Positions 26,681 through 38,146 of a stretch of DNA of 63,160 nucleotides are shown in pieces. The position numbers and the translations under genes are program-made. The notes beneath the pieces are model-generated. The model made no database searches, was not told the origin of the DNA, and saw nothing but the letters and a program-made list of their open reading frames with translations. Position 1 is the stretch's first letter. Each line of letters opens with the position of its first letter. The stretch lies in assembly GCA_018384595.1 (NCBI GenBank), contig JAHAYO010000077.1, positions 1-63,160 on the forward strand, given 5' to 3'. This DNA comes from Thiopseudomonas sp. GTDB lineage: Bacteria; Pseudomonadota; Gammaproteobacteria; Pseudomonadales; Pseudomonadaceae.

Positions 26681-26833
26681 CGGGGCGTCCTCGTAATGAT
26701 AAGGCGGGCATTCTAGCGGAAAGCGCGCTGCTGTGCCGTAGCACCCACGCGAGTTTTGTGGTGCGCTGTGTGCATGTGCCAACTGGGGCTGGAGCCGGAA
26801 CGGCAGCGCAAGGCGGCGCATGGCTGATTCCTT

Positions 26834-26839
26834 TATACT
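26834..26839 (+). promoter_or_regulatory. likely -10 box of the rph promoter
   Basis: TATACT at 26,834-26,839 is a near-consensus -10, 68 bp before the rph ATG. The -35 region at 26,811-26,816 (AGGCGG) is weak. It lies outside the IscB element, so rph appears to keep its own promoter. Confidence 0.45.
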
Positions 26840-26907
26840 GAGCGGGTTTTTACTGGCGGCAGGCTCTTGCCTAGTCGCCATTTCGACCTTTGTAGAGGAA
26901 AAATTCG

Positions 26908-27636
26908 ATGATTCGTCCCAGTGAGCGTGCAGCCGACCAGCTGCGAGACGTCAAAATTACCCGCAATTACACCTGCCATGCCGAGGGTTCGGTGCTGGTG
27001 GAATTTGGCCAGACCAAAGTTATTTGTACCGTCAGCGTGGAAAGCGGTGTACCCCGCTTTTTGCGGGGCCAGAATCAAGGTTGGCTAACCGCCGAGTACG
27101 GCATGTTGCCCCGCGCCACGGGCGAACGTACCCGCCGCGAGGCGACGAGCGGCAAACAGGGCGGACGCACTCTAGAAATCCAGCGTTTGATCGGGCGTTC
27201 GCTGCGTGCAGCGGTGGATCTGGCCGCGCTGGGTGACTACACACTGACCGTGGATTGCGACGTGATCCAAGCCGATGGCGGCACCCGCACCGCATCCATT
27301 ACCGGTGCCATGGTGGCGGTAGAAGATGCACTGAAAACCATGCAGCAGCGCGGTCAACTTAAAGCGGATAAGCCGCTGCCGATCAAACAGCGGGTGGCGG
27401 CGGTGTCGGTCGGCGTGTATCAGGGTGAGCCGGTGCTGGACCTCGACTACCCCGAGGACTCCGCGGCTGATACCGATCTGAACGTGGTGATGACAGACGC
27501 CGGCGGCTTTATCGAGGTGCAAGGCACAGCCGAAGGTGCGCCCTTTGATGCACAACAATTCAACGCCATGCTGGCGCTGGCTGAAAAGGGCGTGCAGGAA
27601 CTGTTTGTGCTGCAGCGTGCTGCACTGGAAGAGTGA
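26908..27636 (+). CDS. rph: RNase PH
   Basis: RNase PH trims tRNA 3' ends by phosphorolysis. The 242-residue protein starts [28 protein letters not shown] and carries the phosphate-binding Arg region ([33 protein letters not shown]) and the metal-binding Asp region ([34 protein letters not shown]). AGAGGAAAAA supplies the ribosome site. It is divergent from yicC, with the IscB element between them, and convergent with crc. Confidence 0.96.
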   Translation: MIRPSERAADQLRDVKITRNYTCHAEGSVLVEFGQTKVICTVSVESGVPRFLRGQNQGWLTAEYGMLPRATGERTRREATSGKQGGRTLEIQRLIGRSLRAAVDLAALGDYTLTVDCDVIQADGGTRTASITGAMVAVEDALKTMQQRGQLKADKPLPIKQRVAAVSVGVYQGEPVLDLDYPEDSAADTDLNVVMTDAGGFIEVQGTAEGAPFDAQQFNAMLALAEKGVQELFVLQRAALEE

Positions 27637-27665
27637 AGTCGCTAGCAGGTGGCGACTGCGCGCAG

Positions 27666-27703
27666 CATAACGACGGGGCGGCCATGGATAGGCCGGCGTT
27701 ATG
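27666..27703. repeat. inverted repeat between rph and crc
   Basis: CATAACG (27,666-27,672) pairs with CGTTATG (27,697-27,703), with inner GGCC/GGCC pairing around ATGGATA. It lies between convergent genes and may act as an RNA-end structure, but it lacks a T-run. A related GGCCATGGATGGCC palindrome is at 63,126-63,147. Confidence 0.5.
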
Positions 27704-27751
27704 GCTTATGGACGCAGCGAATGAATGTGTTTGAGCGGCTCGTGTAATGCG

Positions 27752-28531
27752 CTAAAAACTTAGCGTCCAGTCGTAATCCACCTGCAACGGGGCATGTTCG
27801 GAGAAGCGCGGCTGACGGAACAGGCGGGCGTTGCGCACGGTACGCTTGAGGCCGGGCGTGAGTAATTGGTAGTCAAAGCGCCAGCCCAAGTTGAGCATTT
27901 CAGCTTGTTCGCTGTCGGGCCACCAGCTGAACTGGTCGCTGTCGCGGCTGACTTCACGCAGGGCGTCGATATAGCCCATTTCATGGATTAGACCGTCGAG
28001 CCAGGCGCGCTCGGCGGGCAGAAAACCAGCCGTTTGCTGACAATCGCGCCAGTGTTTTACGTCAAACTTTTGGTGGGCAATGAATGCCGAGCTACAATAA
28101 ATATAGTCGCGGCGTTTGCGTCGCTGTTTATCCAGATAACGGCCCAGCTCATCCATAAACTTGAGTTTTTCATTCAGCGCAACGTCGCTGTCGCGACCAT
28201 GGGGAAAGAGCAGGCTACCAATGCTGATTTTATCGAAATCTGCCTGAATATAGCGGCCATAACGGTCGCAACTTTCAAAGCCTAGCGTGGTAATGACTGC
28301 CCGTGGCTGCACGCGGGTATACAGGGCCACACCGTTGTGCGCGGGGTTTTCGCCTGAGCTGGCAAAGGCTTGATAGCCCTGCAGCTGCAAGTCTGGGGCG
28401 TCGATGTCTGCGGCATCAATACGGGTGTCTTGCAGGCAGATGACATCGGCGTCTTGGCGTTCTAGCCAGCCGAACAGTCCACCGGCAACAGCGTTATACA
28501 GCCCGTTTACATTGATACTGATGATGCGCAT
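27752..28531 (-). CDS. crc: Crc, catabolite repression control protein
   Basis: The 259-residue protein is an EEP-fold protein. In pseudomonads Crc acts with Hfq to repress translation of catabolic mRNAs and has no known enzymatic activity. Recognised by MRIISINVNGLYNAVAGGLFGWLERQDADVICLQDTR, FESCDRYGRYIQADFDKISI, DKQRRKRRDYIYCSSAFIAHQKFDVKHWRDC and the C-terminal DSDQFSWWPDSEQAEMLNLGWRFDYQLLTPGL. It is divergent from pyrE, as in Pseudomonas, which strongly supports the taxonomic call. Confidence 0.95.
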   Translation of the reverse strand: MRIISINVNGLYNAVAGGLFGWLERQDADVICLQDTRIDAADIDAPDLQLQGYQAFASSGENPAHNGVALYTRVQPRAVITTLGFESCDRYGRYIQADFDKISIGSLLFPHGRDSDVALNEKLKFMDELGRYLDKQRRKRRDYIYCSSAFIAHQKFDVKHWRDCQQTAGFLPAERAWLDGLIHEMGYIDALREVSRDSDQFSWWPDSEQAEMLNLGWRFDYQLLTPGLKRTVRNARLFRQPRFSEHAPLQVDYDWTLSF

Positions 28532-28671
28532 GGTTGGCCTCTGTATAAAAACTGCGTGTATGATACCTAAGCCGTATGGGATTGGCTAAGAAAACACTCG
28601 GGCACGCTGTGCGGCAAGGCCGGCCAGTGACGGGATTCGGCATTTTAACCAGCAACTTTGGCAGGGGCGTT

Positions 28672-29316
28672 ATGCAGGACTATCAACAAGAGTTTATCCG
28701 CTTTGCGATTGAGCGCGGCGTATTACGTTTTGGCGAGTTTCAACTAAAGTCAGGGCGTGTGAGCCCTTACTTCTTTAATGCGGGGCTGTTTAACAGCGGT
28801 CAGGCACTGGCCAGTTTGGGTCAGTTTTATGCCCGCGCTCTGCTGGACAGCGGCGTGGCGTATGACGTGCTGTTTGGCCCAGCCTACAAAGGCATTCCGC
28901 TGGCCACCAGCGTGGCCTTGGCGCTGGCCGCTGAGCACGGTCAAGATCGCCCGTGGTGCTTTAACCGCAAAGAGGCCAAGGATCACGGCGAAGGCGGTGT
29001 GCTGGTGGGTGCGCCGCTGCAGGGTCGGGTGATGATTGTGGACGACGTGATTACCGCCGGCACCGCTATTCGTGAAGTCATGCAGATTATTGAGGGCGCA
29101 GGCGCGCAGGCTGCAGGCGTGCTGATTGCGCTGAACCGCCAAGAAAAGGGCCAAGGCGAGTTGTCGGCTATCCAAGAAGTCGAGCGTGATTTCAATATGC
29201 CAGTTGTGAGTATTGTCTCTTTGCAACAAATCATGGAATATCTGGCAGATGATGCACAGCTGCGCGCCCACTTGCCCGCTGTGCAACGCTACCGTGACCA
29301 ATACGGTATTGCTTGA
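28672..29316 (+). CDS. pyrE: orotate phosphoribosyltransferase
   Basis: PyrE makes orotidine monophosphate from orotate and PRPP in pyrimidine synthesis. The start chosen is [18 protein letters not shown] with AGGGG about 5 bp upstream, giving 214 residues, normal for the family; the open frame extends 32 residues further without support. The PRPP loop is [17 protein letters not shown] and the flexible catalytic loop holds [12 protein letters not shown]. Confidence 0.95.
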   Translation: MQDYQQEFIRFAIERGVLRFGEFQLKSGRVSPYFFNAGLFNSGQALASLGQFYARALLDSGVAYDVLFGPAYKGIPLATSVALALAAEHGQDRPWCFNRKEAKDHGEGGVLVGAPLQGRVMIVDDVITAGTAIREVMQIIEGAGAQAAGVLIALNRQEKGQGELSAIQEVERDFNMPVVSIVSLQQIMEYLADDAQLRAHLPAVQRYRDQYGIA

Positions 29317-29343
29317 TCAATCACTTGAAGGAAGGGAGCACAG

Positions 29344-29955
29344 ATGATGGCTAGGATTCGTGCGGCTGCATACGCGGCGATTTTGCTGGCAGTTCCGGTT
29401 GCAGCCAGCGCTGCCGAGTACTACCGCTATGTGGACACCAATGGTATTACCGTGATTTCACGCCAAGGTGTTCCCGCCAACGTAATCGGCAATGGCTATG
29501 AAGTGATCAACGAGCACGGTCGCGTGGTGCGCGTGGTGCCGCGCGCACTGACGCCTGAGGAACATCGACAGCTGCAGGCCGAAAAGGAACAGGCCGAAAT
29601 TGACCGTCAGTTGCTGCGCTTGTACAGCCAGGTATCTGATGTCGAGCGTGCTGAAGAGCGCAAACAGATGGAAATAGACGCCTTTATCGGACTGGTGCGG
29701 CGCAACATTTCTGATCTCAACGAAGACAAGGCGATCTTGCTGAGCGAGGCCGGTAACCATGAGCGTAGCGGCCGCACGGTGCCGCGCGATTTGCTGGACA
29801 AAATTGCGGCGTTGGAGCAGCGCGAGCGCGGCTATTTCCAAGAAATTGAACGCTATCAAGAACTCAAACAAACCGTGGCAGCCGAGTTTGCGGTTGACCG
29901 CAAGCGTGTCAGCGAACTGCTGCAGCAACCGGAAGCAAAGCGCAAAAAAAATTGA
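29344..29955 (+). CDS. exported DUF4124-type protein with coiled coil
   Basis: The 203-residue protein has a signal peptide (MARIRAAAYAAILLAVPVAASA), then a short DUF4124-like segment (EYYRYVDTNGITVISRQGVP) and a long charged helical region (about 80-195) predicted to form coiled coil. The function is unknown. It follows pyrE by 27 bp on the same strand, as a similar gene does in Pseudomonas. AAGGGAG precedes the tandem ATGATG start. Confidence 0.75.
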   Translation: MMARIRAAAYAAILLAVPVAASAAEYYRYVDTNGITVISRQGVPANVIGNGYEVINEHGRVVRVVPRALTPEEHRQLQAEKEQAEIDRQLLRLYSQVSDVERAEERKQMEIDAFIGLVRRNISDLNEDKAILLSEAGNHERSGRTVPRDLLDKIAALEQRERGYFQEIERYQELKQTVAAEFAVDRKRVSELLQQPEAKRKKN

Positions 29956-29986
29956 GTCACTAGGGAAACTGCAGTACCCTTCCTCT

Positions 29987-30184
29987 CCATTTTTCAAAAA
30001 TGGCATCTGTCTGACCGGATGCATTTCCGGGCTTTGTGGGGACCTCGCTCCCCATGTAATGGGCCGTTTTGGCAGCCGCTGGCTGCTGGCCGCTTCTGAT
30101 TACCCAAGGTAATTGTCTTTCCCTGCGGGGATACCCGAAGGGCAGGTTTGTATTGTCGCCACCTATTGGCATGCTGGCCTGCCA
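29987..30184 (+). promoter_or_regulatory. highly structured 5' leader of the KamA-like gene
   Basis: Seven short inverted repeats follow one another: 29,987-30,003 (CCATTTT/AAAATGG), 30,015-30,030 (CCGGA/TCCGG), 30,038-30,053 (GGGGA/TCCCC), 30,072-30,086 (GCAGCC/GGCTGC), 30,099-30,113 (ATTACC/GGTAAT), 30,121-30,146 (CCTGC/GCAGG) and 30,167-30,184 (TGGCA/TGCCA). An alternative stem at 30,051-30,063 (CCCAT/ATGGG) competes with the third. The last ends 7 bp before the GGAG ribosome site. It does not match a riboswitch class I know. Confidence 0.5.
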
Positions 30185-30202
30185 TGGATGTGGAGAACAC
30201 CC

Positions 30203-31555
30203 ATGACTCAATTGATAAAAACAACAGATTTTGACAAGACGCTAACTCAGCATATTAAATTTACGGTCTATACCGAGCGGCAATTGGATAAGATTGCGCC
30301 GCTACAACAGCTAACGGACGAGCAGCGCTTTGAAATGCGCGTGGTGGCCAATGTGCTGCCGTTTCGGGTGAATCAGTATGTAATTGATGAGCTGATTGAC
30401 TGGAACAATATCCCGCAAGACCCGATTTTTCAGCTAACTTTTCCCCAGCGCGGCATGCTTGCTCCAGAGGATTATGAGCGCATGGCCGAGGCACTTAAAC
30501 GTGATGCCGAGCGTAGCGAAATCCAAGCGATTGCCAACGATATCCGCGAAAAACTCAACCCACATCCGGCTGGCCAGCAGGAAATGAACGTGCCCATGCT
30601 CGATGGTGAACCTTTGCCGGGCATGCAGCACAAGTACCGCGAAACTGTGCTGTTTTTCCCCAGTCAGGGACAGGTATGTCATAGCTACTGTACGTTTTGT
30701 TTCCGCTGGGCGCAGTTTATTGGCGATAAAGAATTAAAGTTTGCCAGTAATGAAGCCGGTAGTTTGCACCGTTATCTGGCCAAGCATAAAGAAGTGACTG
30801 ACCTGCTCATTACCGGCGGTGATCCCATGGTGATGAAAACTAGCCACCTAAAGGGTTACTTAGATGGCCTAATGCGCCCTGAGCTGGATCATGTGCAAAC
30901 TGTTCGTATTGGCACCAAGTCGCTGACGTTTTGGCCGCAGCGTTATGTTACTGACCCAGATGCCGATGAGTTGTTGGCGTTGTTGCGACGCTTGGTGAAA
31001 AACGGCAAGCATGTGGCGCTGATGGCGCACTTTAACCATTGGCGCGAGATGGAAACGCCCATTGTGCGTGAGGCGATTAAACGCATTCAGGCCACTGGCG
31101 CTATTATTCGTGCTCAAGCGCCGGTGGTGCAGCATATTAATGATGATCCTGATGTGTGGGCGCGCATGTGGCGCACCCAAGTGGGGCTGGGCATTGTGCC
31201 CTATTACATGTTTGTCGAGCGTGATACGGGTGCTAAGCGTTATTTTGAAGTGCCGCTGGAGCGTACCTTTCAGATTTACCGCGAGGCGATTAAGCAGGTA
31301 TCCGGGCTTGCACGTACCGCTCGCGGTCCGTCGATGAGTGCAGGACCGGGCAAGGTGGAAATTCAGGGTATTGATGAGTTTAACGGCGAAAAGGTGTTTA
31401 TCCTGCGCTTTATTCAAGGGCGTAATCCGGACTGGATTCAGCGGATTTTCTTTGCCAAATACGATCCCGACGCCACCTGGTTTGATGATCTGGTACCCGC
31501 TTTTGGTGAGGAAAAGTTTTTCTTTACCGATGAGTACAATGCCATGCAGGGCTAA
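30203..31555 (+). CDS. KamA-family radical SAM aminomutase-like protein
   Basis: The 450-residue protein belongs to the lysine 2,3-aminomutase superfamily. It has the radical SAM cluster motif CHSYCTFC (CxxxCxxC), the SAM-binding TGGDPMVMK segment, and a C-terminal SAGPGK that aligns with the PLP-binding lysine region of KamA. It is longer than EpmB (about 340 residues), and its surrounding sequence (FRWAQFIGDKELKF) differs from classical KamA, so the substrate is unknown. No acetyltransferase for beta-lysine is nearby. The start is MTQLIKTTDFDK with GGAG 7 bp upstream. Codon use is more A/T-rich than that of its neighbours, suggesting acquisition. Confidence 0.82.
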   Translation: MTQLIKTTDFDKTLTQHIKFTVYTERQLDKIAPLQQLTDEQRFEMRVVANVLPFRVNQYVIDELIDWNNIPQDPIFQLTFPQRGMLAPEDYERMAEALKRDAERSEIQAIANDIREKLNPHPAGQQEMNVPMLDGEPLPGMQHKYRETVLFFPSQGQVCHSYCTFCFRWAQFIGDKELKFASNEAGSLHRYLAKHKEVTDLLITGGDPMVMKTSHLKGYLDGLMRPELDHVQTVRIGTKSLTFWPQRYVTDPDADELLALLRRLVKNGKHVALMAHFNHWREMETPIVREAIKRIQATGAIIRAQAPVVQHINDDPDVWARMWRTQVGLGIVPYYMFVERDTGAKRYFEVPLERTFQIYREAIKQVSGLARTARGPSMSAGPGKVEIQGIDEFNGEKVFILRFIQGRNPDWIQRIFFAKYDPDATWFDDLVPAFGEEKFFFTDEYNAMQG

Positions 31556-31580
31556 CCCGCCTGCAGACTGTGCTATATAC

Positions 31581-31612
31581 AACAAGCCCGCCTCGTGCGG
31601 GCTTGTTGTTTT
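31581..31612 (+). terminator. rho-independent terminator of the KamA-like gene
   Basis: An 11-bp stem (AACAAGCCCGC/GCGGGCTTGTT) with loop CTCGT is followed by GTTTT. It lies 25 bp past the stop. Confidence 0.85.
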
Positions 31613-31681
31613 GTGGATAGGTAACGGCTCTGCCTTTTACCCGATTGAGGACGCGGAGTCACGCAATGCTGGAGCAGGCAG

Positions 31682-31732
31682 GCAAAGCCGGTTCGGTTGC
31701 GAAGTTGCTAAAGCTCGAACCGGAAGCTTTGC
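31682..31732. repeat. imperfect inverted repeat at the 3' end of the SEC-C gene
   Basis: GCAAAG-CCGGTTCG (31,682-31,695) pairs with CGAACCGG-(AAG bulge)-CTTTGC (31,716-31,732). The stop codon of the minus-strand gene lies in the loop. It may stabilise the mRNA end. Confidence 0.45.
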
Positions 31733-32715
31733 GTCATCAGTGGGGTAAATTCGACGGCATCTGCGGAACCATCCCACATATAATCTTTTTCTCGCGCCCT
31801 GACCAGGCCAAAATAGCCCAGAAAACGCACGACAAAACGTGTGAAGATCATGCTGCGCAGTTCTTTATTCCAGCTGTTGTATTCGGGAACAGGCATCCGT
31901 TGCAACATGGGTTCAAATAGCACCTCTACCTCGTCGGCCAGTTGTTGTATGGAGCAATGGCCTTGCAGCCGCCACAACATGAACAGCCAGATTCTTTGTA
32001 GCTGGAGTTCTGTGGTGTAACCGTCCAGGTAGCCCCAGTTATAGCGGCTGGTTGCAGCATCCAGCAGCTGGCCGTAGAAAGCCGCCAGCCCCTGCTTTTG
32101 GTAAGCCTTCAGGGCATCTTTTTTGAAGTGCAAGCGGCCGCTGCGCTTGTACAGAATGCCGGCAATTTCAGCCAGAACGCGGGTGTAATGCAGGGCGTTG
32201 TAGTCGTCCTCGTTGCGGCCTTTGAATTCACTGATACTGATGTGTACCGAGCCTTCCAGCACAGGCATGCTGGAAGCGATCTGTACGCACTGCTGAACAA
32301 CTCGCATAGGCAGGTTGCCTTTGCTGGTCAGTTTGATGGAGCCGTTGTTTTCCAGCATTTCTTGCAGCAAAACCTCAAGAAAGCGCATGACTGGGCTGCT
32401 GGACAGATCGGCAGGGGTATTAAAAGATACGTTTTGCCACTGGCCCCAGGCGGCGCCCTCCCAGTTGTGCATCTGCTCTGGCGACAGGCCGCACAGATGG
32501 GGTAGTCCTTGCTGGTTGAACGATTGCATGCGTGCGTTGACCAGACCTTCTACATCGTCCATGGATAGTCTGGGATTGTGTACCAGGTCGTTTTGTAGTG
32601 TGGCCAGCAATTCCTGCAACTCTGGAGGCAGGTTGCCATTCAGACAGCAATGGTTAAATTCTTTGCCACTGCCGCAAGGGCAGGGAAGGCCGAAACCCAA
32701 CTTACTAGGCTTCAT
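31708..32715 (-). CDS. SEC-C zinc-motif protein, function unknown
   Basis: The 335-residue protein begins with a SEC-C zinc-binding motif (CPCGSGKEFNHCC, residues 12-24), the element that ends SecA and recurs in unrelated proteins. The rest is helical and not recognised, ending in DYMWDGSADAVEFTPLMTQSFRFEL. No signal peptide or membrane segment is seen. It stands alone between the KamA-like gene and argB, a place where Pseudomonas has other genes, and looks like accessory content. Confidence 0.75.
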   Translation of the reverse strand: MKPSKLGFGLPCPCGSGKEFNHCCLNGNLPPELQELLATLQNDLVHNPRLSMDDVEGLVNARMQSFNQQGLPHLCGLSPEQMHNWEGAAWGQWQNVSFNTPADLSSSPVMRFLEVLLQEMLENNGSIKLTSKGNLPMRVVQQCVQIASSMPVLEGSVHISISEFKGRNEDDYNALHYTRVLAEIAGILYKRSGRLHFKKDALKAYQKQGLAAFYGQLLDAATSRYNWGYLDGYTTELQLQRIWLFMLWRLQGHCSIQQLADEVEVLFEPMLQRMPVPEYNSWNKELRSMIFTRFVVRFLGYFGLVRAREKDYMWDGSADAVEFTPLMTQSFRFEL

Positions 32716-32801
32716 GAGTGGGCGTGCTCCTTAACGGAAAGGCTGCAAAACAAGGTGGTGTGGGCGGATGCAAGGACGTTGTGCGCGTGCCACAACCTGG
32801 C

Positions 32802-32831
32802 AAAAAGGCCGACCCGCGAGGGCGGCCTTTT
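32802..32831 (-). terminator. rho-independent terminator downstream of argB
   Basis: On the minus strand AAAAGGCCG and CGGCCTTTT form a 9-bp stem that ends in a run of T. It starts 10 bp past the argB stop and closes the coaBC-dut-algC-argB transcript. Confidence 0.78.
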
Positions 32832-32840
32832 GCGTTTTGA

Positions 32841-36304
<3,464 letters not shown>

Positions 36305-36325
36305 GCAGCCTCCTAGCTCTTGTTG

Positions 36326-36781
36326 TTAGTGTTTGCCGGTATGGCCAAAGCCGCCGCTGCCACGCTCGCTGGCGCTAAACGCGTTGACCAGCTGCAGACG
36401 CGCCTGCACCACAGGCACAAGGATCAGCTGAGCAATGCGCTCGCCGGGTTCGATGGTAAAAGCGCTCTGACCACGGTTCCAGCAAGATACCATCAGTTCG
36501 CCCTGATAGTCCGAGTCGATCAGACCAACCAAATTGCCCAGCACGATACCGTGCTTGTGGCCCAGACCCGAGCGCGGCAGGATCATGGCGGCCAGACCTG
36601 GGTCCTCTATATAGATAGCCAAACCGGTAGGAATCAGCAGGGTTTCGCCCGGCTGCAGGGTGGCTGCTTGTTGCAGCATGGCACGCAGGTCAAGGCCGGC
36701 TGAGCCGGGTGTGGCGTAGTCGGGCAGCGGAAAGTCGTTACCCAAACGGGGGTCAAGAATGCGGGTTTGAATGGCGTGCAT
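36326..36781 (-). CDS. dut: deoxyuridine 5'-triphosphate nucleotidohydrolase (dUTPase)
   Basis: Dut hydrolyses dUTP to dUMP and keeps uracil out of DNA. The 151-residue trimeric-type enzyme shows all five motifs: [37 protein letters not shown] and [11 protein letters not shown]. It starts 1 bp after the coaBC stop, so translation is likely coupled. Confidence 0.96.
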   Translation of the reverse strand: MHAIQTRILDPRLGNDFPLPDYATPGSAGLDLRAMLQQAATLQPGETLLIPTGLAIYIEDPGLAAMILPRSGLGHKHGIVLGNLVGLIDSDYQGELMVSCWNRGQSAFTIEPGERIAQLILVPVVQARLQLVNAFSASERGSGGFGHTGKH

Positions 36782-36782
36782 A

Positions 36783-37997
36783 TCAGAAGTCGTCCTTGTG
36801 CAGGTACTGGTGGATCAGTTCGATCAGCTGGATGGCGATCTTGCTTTTGCTGGTTTGGGCGAAATGGCTTTGCTGAAAGCTGCGGTCAATGACCGTGATG
36901 GCGTTGTCTTCGCTGTCGAAACCAATACTGGAGTTGGATACGTCGTTGGCGACTATCAGGTCGAGGTTTTTGTCGCGCAACTTGCGTGAGGCGTAGTCGA
37001 GGATGTTTTGTGTTTCGGCGGCAAAGCCAACGCTGAACGGGCGGTCGTTGCGTTGGGCCAGTGAGGCGAGGATATCGGGGTTGCGCACCAAGCGCAGGCT
37101 CATGCCATCCTCGCTGCTGGGGTCTTTTTTCAGTTTGTGATCAGCGGCGATATCCGGGCGAAAATCAGCCACGGCAGCGGCGGCAATCAGGATATCGCAG
37201 GGCATGGCTGACTCGCAGGCCAGCAGCATTTCGCGAGCGCTGGTGACATTGATACGTTGCACCCGCTCGGGCGTGGCCAGTTGCACTGGGCCACTGACCA
37301 AGGTGACACGAGCGCCGGCTTCGGCAGCCGCGCGGGCCAGTGCGTAGCCCATCTTGCCGGAGCTGTGGTTGGTGATATAACGCACGGGATCAATGGCTTC
37401 GCGGGTTGGGCCGGCGGTAATGAGTACGTGTTTACCGGTTAGTAGTTGGCGCTCGAAACATTCGGCTGCATACAGGGCTAGCTGGTCAGGCTCTAGCATG
37501 CGGCCCGGGCCAACATCGCCGCAGGCTTGGCTGCCGGCAGCGGGGCCGAACAGACGCACGCCGCGCTGCTGCAGGGTGTGTGCATTGTGCTGGGTAGCCG
37601 CGTCGCGCCACATGGCTTGGTTCATGGCGGGCGCTAGCGCAACAGTGGCATCGGTGGCCAACACCAGTGTGGTCAGCAGGTCGTTGGCGTTGCCTTGAGC
37701 TAAGCGGGCCATGATTTCGGCGGTGGCCGGTGCTACCAGAACCAGATCAGCCCAACGTGCCAGCTCAATATGACCCATGGCAGCTTCGGCAGCAGGGTCG
37801 AGCAGGTCCAGATGCACGGGATGGCCGGACAGTGCCTGTAGGGTCAGCGGGGTGATGAACTCTTGCGCGCTGCGGGTCATGACCACGCGCACATCCGCGC
37901 CATGGTCTTTAAGGCGGCGCACCAGTTCGGCACCCTTATAGGCAGCAATGCCACCGCCGATACCGAGAATGATGCGCTTGCTGGCCAGACGTTGCAT
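36783..37997 (-). CDS. coaBC: bifunctional phosphopantothenoylcysteine decarboxylase/synthetase
   Basis: CoaBC joins 4'-phosphopantothenate to cysteine and decarboxylates the product in CoA synthesis. The 404-residue protein has the FMN-binding CoaC half ([30 protein letters not shown]) and the CTP-dependent CoaB half ([26 protein letters not shown]). The start is [12 protein letters not shown]; the open frame adds 50 residues of upstream sequence. It is divergent from radC, as in Pseudomonas. Confidence 0.95.
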   Translation of the reverse strand: MQRLASKRIILGIGGGIAAYKGAELVRRLKDHGADVRVVMTRSAQEFITPLTLQALSGHPVHLDLLDPAAEAAMGHIELARWADLVLVAPATAEIMARLAQGNANDLLTTLVLATDATVALAPAMNQAMWRDAATQHNAHTLQQRGVRLFGPAAGSQACGDVGPGRMLEPDQLALYAAECFERQLLTGKHVLITAGPTREAIDPVRYITNHSSGKMGYALARAAAEAGARVTLVSGPVQLATPERVQRINVTSAREMLLACESAMPCDILIAAAAVADFRPDIAADHKLKKDPSSEDGMSLRLVRNPDILASLAQRNDRPFSVGFAAETQNILDYASRKLRDKNLDLIVANDVSNSSIGFDSEDNAITVIDRSFQQSHFAQTSKSKIAIQLIELIHQYLHKDDF

Positions 37998-38146
37998 GAA
38001 AGGATAGTCCTGATAAATGAGGCTGGTAAAATATAAAAACCGCTTTAAGATAGCACAAGCGCACAGGTGGAAGCAGTCTGCCCCGCTGGCGTTATTTGCA
38101 AGGAAGCTGGCAACAGGTTGCCAAATCATCACACGGAGGTAATGCA

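Larger units (their letters stand above)
24982..26685 (-). mobile_element. IscB element (IS200/IS605-like non-autonomous transposon)
   Basis: In iscB orientation (minus strand) the element consists of a left-end hairpin, an omega RNA region, iscB, and a right-end hairpin, about 1.7 kb in all. Both end hairpins share a CCCCG...TAAA...CGGGG design, typical of the subterminal palindromes of IS200/IS605 elements. No terminal inverted repeats or target duplications are evident, as expected for this group. No tnpA (Y1 transposase) is present, so mobility would need a transposase in trans. The element splits the rph-yicC divergent region. Ends are uncertain by about 10 bp each. Confidence 0.85.

Noticed and set aside
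29956-30202. Glycine or guanidine riboswitch in the KamA-like leader
   Set aside because: I could not find the conserved core sequences of either class in the leader; hairpins alone are not enough.
30203-31555. EpmB (EF-P lysine 2,3-aminomutase)
   Set aside because: The protein is about 110 residues longer than EpmB, the motif context differs, and no EF-P or EpmA gene is nearby.
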